From: Microbacteriaceae bacterium
GTDB lineage: Bacteria > Actinomycetota > Actinomycetes > Actinomycetales > Microbacteriaceae
Reading direction: 5' to 3'
NCBI GenBank assembly: GCA_031177985.1
Contig: JAPSJW010000001.1
Span: 620,001-684,000 of the forward strand
Length of the DNA stretch: 64,000 nt
Below the pieces are notes generated by a model. That model had not been told where the DNA came from, searched no databases, and saw only the letters and a list, made by a program, of their open reading frames with translations. This document shows, in pieces, positions 60,650 to 64,000 of the stretch. Within the stretch, counting starts at the first letter, position 1. Every line of letters begins with the position of its first letter. Position numbers and translations under genes: made by a program.

Positions 60650-61401
60650 TGTCCTCCTCGGGACGCGATGATGGGACGCAGGCCGGCCACGAGCTCATCG
60701 AGGTCGTCGACGACGATATCGGCGCCGCGCTCCAGCAGGGCTTCGCGACCCGCGCCGCGGTTCACGCCGACCACGAGACCGAAGCCGCCCGCGCGGCCGG
60801 CCTCCACGCCCGAGGTGGCGTCCTCGAAGACGACGCACCGCTCGATCGGCAGGCCGAGCTGGCGTGCCGCGTAGACGAAGGTGTCCGGCGCGGGCTTGCC
60901 TGGCAGCCCCTCGGCGGCGGCGACGATGCCGTCCACGACGACCTCGAAGCGGTCGGCGACGCCCGCTGCGTGGATGACCGGCGCCGCATTCCGTGAGCTG
61001 GAGACGAGGGCGGTGCGGTAGCCGCCCGCGATCGCGGCGTCGAGGAACCGCACGGAGCCCGGGTACGCCTCCATGCCGTTCTCGACGAGCTCCGCCGTGA
61101 ACGCCTCGTTCTTGCTGTTGCCGAGACCCATCACCGTCTGCGCCGTCGGCGGATCGGCGAGCTCACCCTGCGGGAGGTCGATCCCTCGGGAGGCGAGCAC
61201 CGCGCGCACGCCGTCGAAGCGCGGACGCCCGTCGACGTGCTCGTAGTAGTCGTCATCCGTGTAGTCCTGCGGCAGGCCGCGGGCGAGGAAAAAGGTGTTG
61301 AACAGGCGCGACCAGGCGCGCATGTGCACCTTGGCGGTCGGCGTCACGACGCCGTCGAGGTCGAAGAGCAGGCCCGGCGTGGAGGAGAGGTCGGGGGTCA
61401 T
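60646..61401 (-). CDS. pgmB: Beta-phosphoglucomutase-like HAD hydrolase
   Basis: 251 residues. HAD motif I is GLLFDLDGVVTPTA (Asp nucleophile and Asp acid/base), motif II ALVSSSRNA, then GKPAPDTFVYAARQLG with the Lys, and VVFEDATSGVEAGRAGG. The cap-domain insertion is of the beta-PGM type. Coupled by 4 bases to the GH65 gene, so it should convert beta-glucose 1-phosphate to glucose 6-phosphate. AAGGA precedes the ATG at 61401. It is the first gene of the two-gene operon. Confidence 0.93.
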   Translation of the reverse strand: MTPDLSSTPGLLFDLDGVVTPTAKVHMRAWSRLFNTFFLARGLPQDYTDDDYYEHVDGRPRFDGVRAVLASRGIDLPQGELADPPTAQTVMGLGNSKNEAFTAELVENGMEAYPGSVRFLDAAIAGGYRTALVSSSRNAAPVIHAAGVADRFEVVVDGIVAAAEGLPGKPAPDTFVYAARQLGLPIERCVVFEDATSGVEAGRAGGFGLVVGVNRGAGREALLERGADIVVDDLDELVAGLRPIIASRGGQ

Positions 61402-61426
61402 GGGAAGGTCCTTCCGATGAACAAGA

Positions 61427-61449
61427 AACGACCGGGGTCGCCGGTCGTT
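61427..61449. promoter_or_regulatory. Palindrome upstream of the pgmB-GH65 operon
   Basis: AACGACCGG-GGTCG-CCGGTCGTT: a perfect 9-bp inverted repeat 26 to 48 bases upstream of the pgmB start. Likely an operator, or a leader hairpin, of the disaccharide phosphorylase operon. Confidence 0.5.
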
Positions 61450-61553
61450 GCACTTCAGAGAGTACTCGCGGCTGCCTGTGCGCCGTCGGCGTGTGGACGC
61501 GGCGGTCGATGCCTGACATGCTGTGCGGCGACGGATGCGAGGGGGACTCGACG

Positions 61554-61994
61554 ATGAGACGGATGTCGGCGTCGGTGGCCGGGGCGGCGCTCGTGCTCGG
61601 CGCAGCGGGGTGCTCCGCCGGCGATCCCGATCCCGCGCCGACGGCAGCGCCCGTGAGTATTCCGGCAGAGGACACCTGCGGCGCGTTCGGCGACGTGCTG
61701 ACGATCCTCAACAACGCTGACGTGGCCTGGCGCGAGGGCCGCTTCGCCGACTCGGAGATGAGCGGCGCGAGGATCCTCGCCGCGCGAGTCCAGGCGCGCA
61801 TCGTCGCAGAGCCCGGCAGCGAGATCGCGGACGCCCTCGCGCGGATGCAGGAGGCAGTGCAGCCCGCCGACTCGGGGTTCTCTCTCCGAGGCGACTTCAC
61901 CTCGGCCGAGTGGCGCGAGGCGCAGGACGACTTCTTCCTGGCGTGCGACGCCGAGGGGTTCCCACCCGCGACGCAGGCCTGGACGGGCGGCTGA
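61554..61994 (+). CDS. Small predicted lipoprotein
   Basis: 146 residues. MRRMSASVAGAALVLGAAGCSAG is a lipoprotein signal with Cys at residue 20; the -3 residue is Ala rather than Leu, which actinobacteria tolerate. The mature part begins with an Asp/Pro/Ala linker and then a helical domain with two Cys (DTCGAFG, FFLACDAEG) that could form a disulphide. No family recognised. GAGGGGGA precedes the ATG. Confidence 0.75.
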   Translation: MRRMSASVAGAALVLGAAGCSAGDPDPAPTAAPVSIPAEDTCGAFGDVLTILNNADVAWREGRFADSEMSGARILAARVQARIVAEPGSEIADALARMQEAVQPADSGFSLRGDFTSAEWREAQDDFFLACDAEGFPPATQAWTGG

Positions 61995-62015
61995 CGGGCG
62001 GCTGACGCCGAAGGT

Positions 62016-62972
62016 CTAGTTCCCCGCCGCCGCACTGAAGGTCCCGGCGAGGCGACGGAACGCCTCCCGCACCTCGTCGCCCTCGACGACCTCGATCTCG
62101 AAGCCGCTGAGGCCGAGGTAGAGGGCGATCTCCTCGGCTCTGGTGCCGCCGGTGGAGAGCATCGATGTGCCGTCGCCGAGGTCGACGACGTCCGCGACCG
62201 CCGGGCCGAACGAGCGTCGCACCGCGTCGGCCTCGGCGCGCACACGGAGTCTTGCGCGCAGCGGGTAGGGGGCGGTGCTGATGCTGTGGCTGGTGAAGCG
62301 GCGCAGCTCGTCGTCAGGGATGCGGTGCGGTGTGAAGGTCGTAGGCAGCGTGCGCACGGAGTCGACGCGGTCGAGTCGGTAGTGCCGCCATCCGCCCTGG
62401 TCGGCGTCGCGGGCCACGAGGTACCAGTGCTCAGGGGTGTGCACGATGCGGTGCGGCTGAACCGTGCGTTCCACCTCGCGGCCGTCGTGCCTGCGATACC
62501 TGAGAAGCACCATCCGGCTGCCCGAGATCGCCCGGGCGAGCGTGGTCATCGTGCCGACGGCGACCTCCTCGGTCGGTGCGGCAAGGAGCACGATCGAGCG
62601 CTCGACGTCGGAGATCTGCTCGCGAGTGCCCGACGACAGCGACTGCTCGAGCTTCGCCAGGGCGCGCGCTGCGGCATCCTCGATTCCGGTGATGACGGAC
62701 CCCGCCGCGACACGCAGGCCGACCGCGATCGCGGCAGCCTCGTCCTCGGTGAGCGTCAGAGGCGGCAGTGCCGCCCCCGGCCCCAGCCGGTACCCGCCGC
62801 CCACCCCGCGGGTCGCCTCGATGCCGTATCCGAGTTCGCGCAGGTCGTCGATGTCGCGGCGCAGGGTGCGGTCGCTCACCTCCAGGCGCCGACGCAGCTC
62901 GCTCCCGCTCCACTCGCGTCGGGACTGCAGCAGGCCGAGCAGCGCCATCGTGCGCCCCGTGGTTCTCGACAT
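62016..62972 (-). CDS. WYL-domain transcriptional regulator (copy 2)
   Basis: 318 residues, clearly paralogous to the regulator at 16.3 kb (same start LLGLLQSR-x-WSGSELxxRLEVSxRT and same ELGYxxEATRG). HTH_11 domain, WYL domain (MVLLRYRRHDGREVERTVQPHRIVHTPEHWYLVARDADQGGWRHYRLDRVDSV) and WCX extension. Divergent from an epoxide hydrolase with a 61-base gap, as copy 1 is, so the two loci are duplicated modules. Confidence 0.93.
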   Translation of the reverse strand: MSRTTGRTMALLGLLQSRREWSGSELRRRLEVSDRTLRRDIDDLRELGYGIEATRGVGGGYRLGPGAALPPLTLTEDEAAAIAVGLRVAAGSVITGIEDAAARALAKLEQSLSSGTREQISDVERSIVLLAAPTEEVAVGTMTTLARAISGSRMVLLRYRRHDGREVERTVQPHRIVHTPEHWYLVARDADQGGWRHYRLDRVDSVRTLPTTFTPHRIPDDELRRFTSHSISTAPYPLRARLRVRAEADAVRRSFGPAVADVVDLGDGTSMLSTGGTRAEEIALYLGLSGFEIEVVEGDEVREAFRRLAGTFSAAAGN

Positions 62973-63033
62973 GGCTCCACGATCCCATCAATTGCGGCCG
63001 TATGACGGCCGGAACGCACGGGAGGCTCGAAGC

Positions 63034-64000
63034 ATGACCGAATCCCAGCTCACCCCGTTCGTGATCGACATCCCCGAGTCGCTTCTCGAGGATCTCCGCA
63101 GCCGGCTGCAGTCAGCGCGGCTACCGCACCCCCTCCCCGGCGACGACTGGTCGACCGGTGTGCCGATCGGAGTCCTCAGCGACCTCGCGCAGCGGTGGGC
63201 CGCCCATGACTGGCGAGCGACCGAGCAGCGGCTCAACCGGGTGCCGCAGTTCACGACGACCATCGACGGGCAGACCATCCACTTCCTGCACGTGAAGTCG
63301 GATACCGCCGGCGCGCAGCCCCTTCTGCTGCTGCACGGCTGGCCCGGGTCGTTCCTCGAGTTCGAGCGGCTCATCGGTCCGCTCACCGACCCGGTCGCCC
63401 ACGGCGGTCGGGCGGAGGATGCGTTCGACGTCGTCATCCCCTCCCTGCCCGGGTTCGGCTTCTCGACGCCGCTCGAGGCGCCGGGATGGACGACGACGCG
63501 GATCGCCGACGCCTTCCTGCAGCTCATGAGCCGGGTCGGCTACGAGCGCTTCCTCGTGCAGGGCGGCGACGTCGGTGCCGCGATCGCCCCCGAACTGGGC
63601 CGGGTCGATCCCGACCGCGTGGTCGGCGTCCACGTGAACGGCACCCTGGGCGACTTCGTGGCCGAGGTCGACGAGGGAACCGCCGGCGCACTCTCATCGC
63701 TCGAGCACGACCGGCTCCGGCGAGTGGGCGAGTTCATGCAGCGCGAGTTCGGGTACATCGCCATCCAGTCGACCCGCCCCGGCTTGATCGGCGCGATGCT
63801 CGCCGACAGCCCGGTGGCGCAGCTGGCCTGGATGCTCGACAAGCTGCATGCCTGGAGCCACCCCGTGCAAGCACCGGCCACCGAGGTGCTCGGTGAGGAG
63901 TTCGTCTTCGCCAACGCGTCCCTGTACTGGTTCACGGCGTCGGCCGGTTCCGCGGCGTACGTCGGCTACGCCCAGAAGCAGGGATGGGGTGCGCCCTCGA
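63034..64000 (+). CDS. Epoxide hydrolase family protein, EHN type (copy 2, 3' truncated by window)
   Basis: The ATG at 63034 follows GGGAGG; the frame is open to the window end (322 codons seen, about 60 missing). EHN cap (PFVIDIPESLLEDLRSRLQSARLPHPLPGDDW), oxyanion motif HGWPGS, PSLPGFGFSTP and nucleophile elbow VQGGDVGAAIAPELG with Asp are all classical; the catalytic His lies beyond the edge. Paralogue of the protein at 17.3 kb, which has HSYPGN instead. Divergent from the WYL regulator. Confidence 0.9.
   Translation, partial: MTESQLTPFVIDIPESLLEDLRSRLQSARLPHPLPGDDWSTGVPIGVLSDLAQRWAAHDWRATEQRLNRVPQFTTTIDGQTIHFLHVKSDTAGAQPLLLLHGWPGSFLEFERLIGPLTDPVAHGGRAEDAFDVVIPSLPGFGFSTPLEAPGWTTTRIADAFLQLMSRVGYERFLVQGGDVGAAIAPELGRVDPDRVVGVHVNGTLGDFVAEVDEGTAGALSSLEHDRLRRVGEFMQREFGYIAIQSTRPGLIGAMLADSPVAQLAWMLDKLHAWSHPVQAPATEVLGEEFVFANASLYWFTASAGSAAYVGYAQKQGWGAPS

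Overview
The window is about 70% GC and its genes are densely packed. Many neighbours overlap by 4 to 8 bases at ATGA or GTGA junctions, and many starts are GTG or TTG. Gene content (a DUF5107 protein beside a cellulase-like protein, a stand-alone maltokinase, PafB/YafY-type WYL regulators, a CGNR zinc-finger protein, many small VOC and SRPBCC enzymes) points to a high-GC actinobacterium of the Microbacteriaceae, most like Microbacterium. This is inferred from protein style, not from a database search. There is one tRNA gene, no rRNA, no CRISPR array and no intact insertion sequence.

1-8.3 kb: end of a DUF5107/TPR protein coupled to a cellulase-like glycosidase. Next comes a compact operon of a Tat-signal short-chain dehydrogenase, tatA, tatC, tatB and a DoxX-like membrane protein. 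A NYN-domain protein, a winged-helix protein and an MmcQ/YjbR protein follow. 8.3-9.2 kb: tRNA-Arg(ACG), a copy of its 3' end 157 bases downstream, and a small HTH regulator, which together look like an old integration site. 9.2-13.3 kb: nagB, a GntR/HutC regulator, a SIS-domain protein and a fused ascorbate-family PTS IIC-IIB transporter with a DasR-like operator.

13.4-25.9 kb: small regulator-target units (MFS/SRPBCC/ArsR, WYL/epoxide hydrolase, HxlR/MFS), assorted small enzymes and maltokinase. 26.1-32.0 kb: a 38-residue Cys/His-rich protein, an MFS permease, and a complete cyanophycin operon (cphA, isoaspartyl dipeptidase, cphB). 32.2-36.8 kb: DUF2087 and nucleotidyltransferase-like proteins, psuG-psuK for pseudouridine breakdown, and a MarR-photolyase pair.

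36.8-39.3 kb: an unusual one-polypeptide sigma/anti-sigma/membrane/Ig-like protein, followed by a gene-poor stretch with strong hairpins, one of them conspicuously AT-rich. 39.3-49.2 kb: GNAT, TetR/VOC, SRPBCC/RidA, WYL, Dabb, a chloroperoxidase-like hydrolase divergent from a TetR with two operators, EamA/CGNR, an atypical G6PDH and small proteins. 49.2-51.6 kb: a secreted rhamnogalacturonan lyase with a LacI-type operator. 51.6-58.1 kb: a GAP-family membrane protein, a two-component system, an AarF/UbiB kinase with PadR, an orphan PIN protein and a broken GNAT gene. 58.1-64 kb: a GH65 phosphorylase with beta-phosphoglucomutase, a lipoprotein, and a second copy of the WYL/epoxide-hydrolase module, cut by the window edge.

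The most interesting items are the sigma/anti-sigma/Ig fusion, the Tat operon that carries its own Tat substrate, the cyanophycin operon, the duplicated WYL/epoxide-hydrolase module, the tRNA-Arg repeat, and several well-defined operator palindromes.
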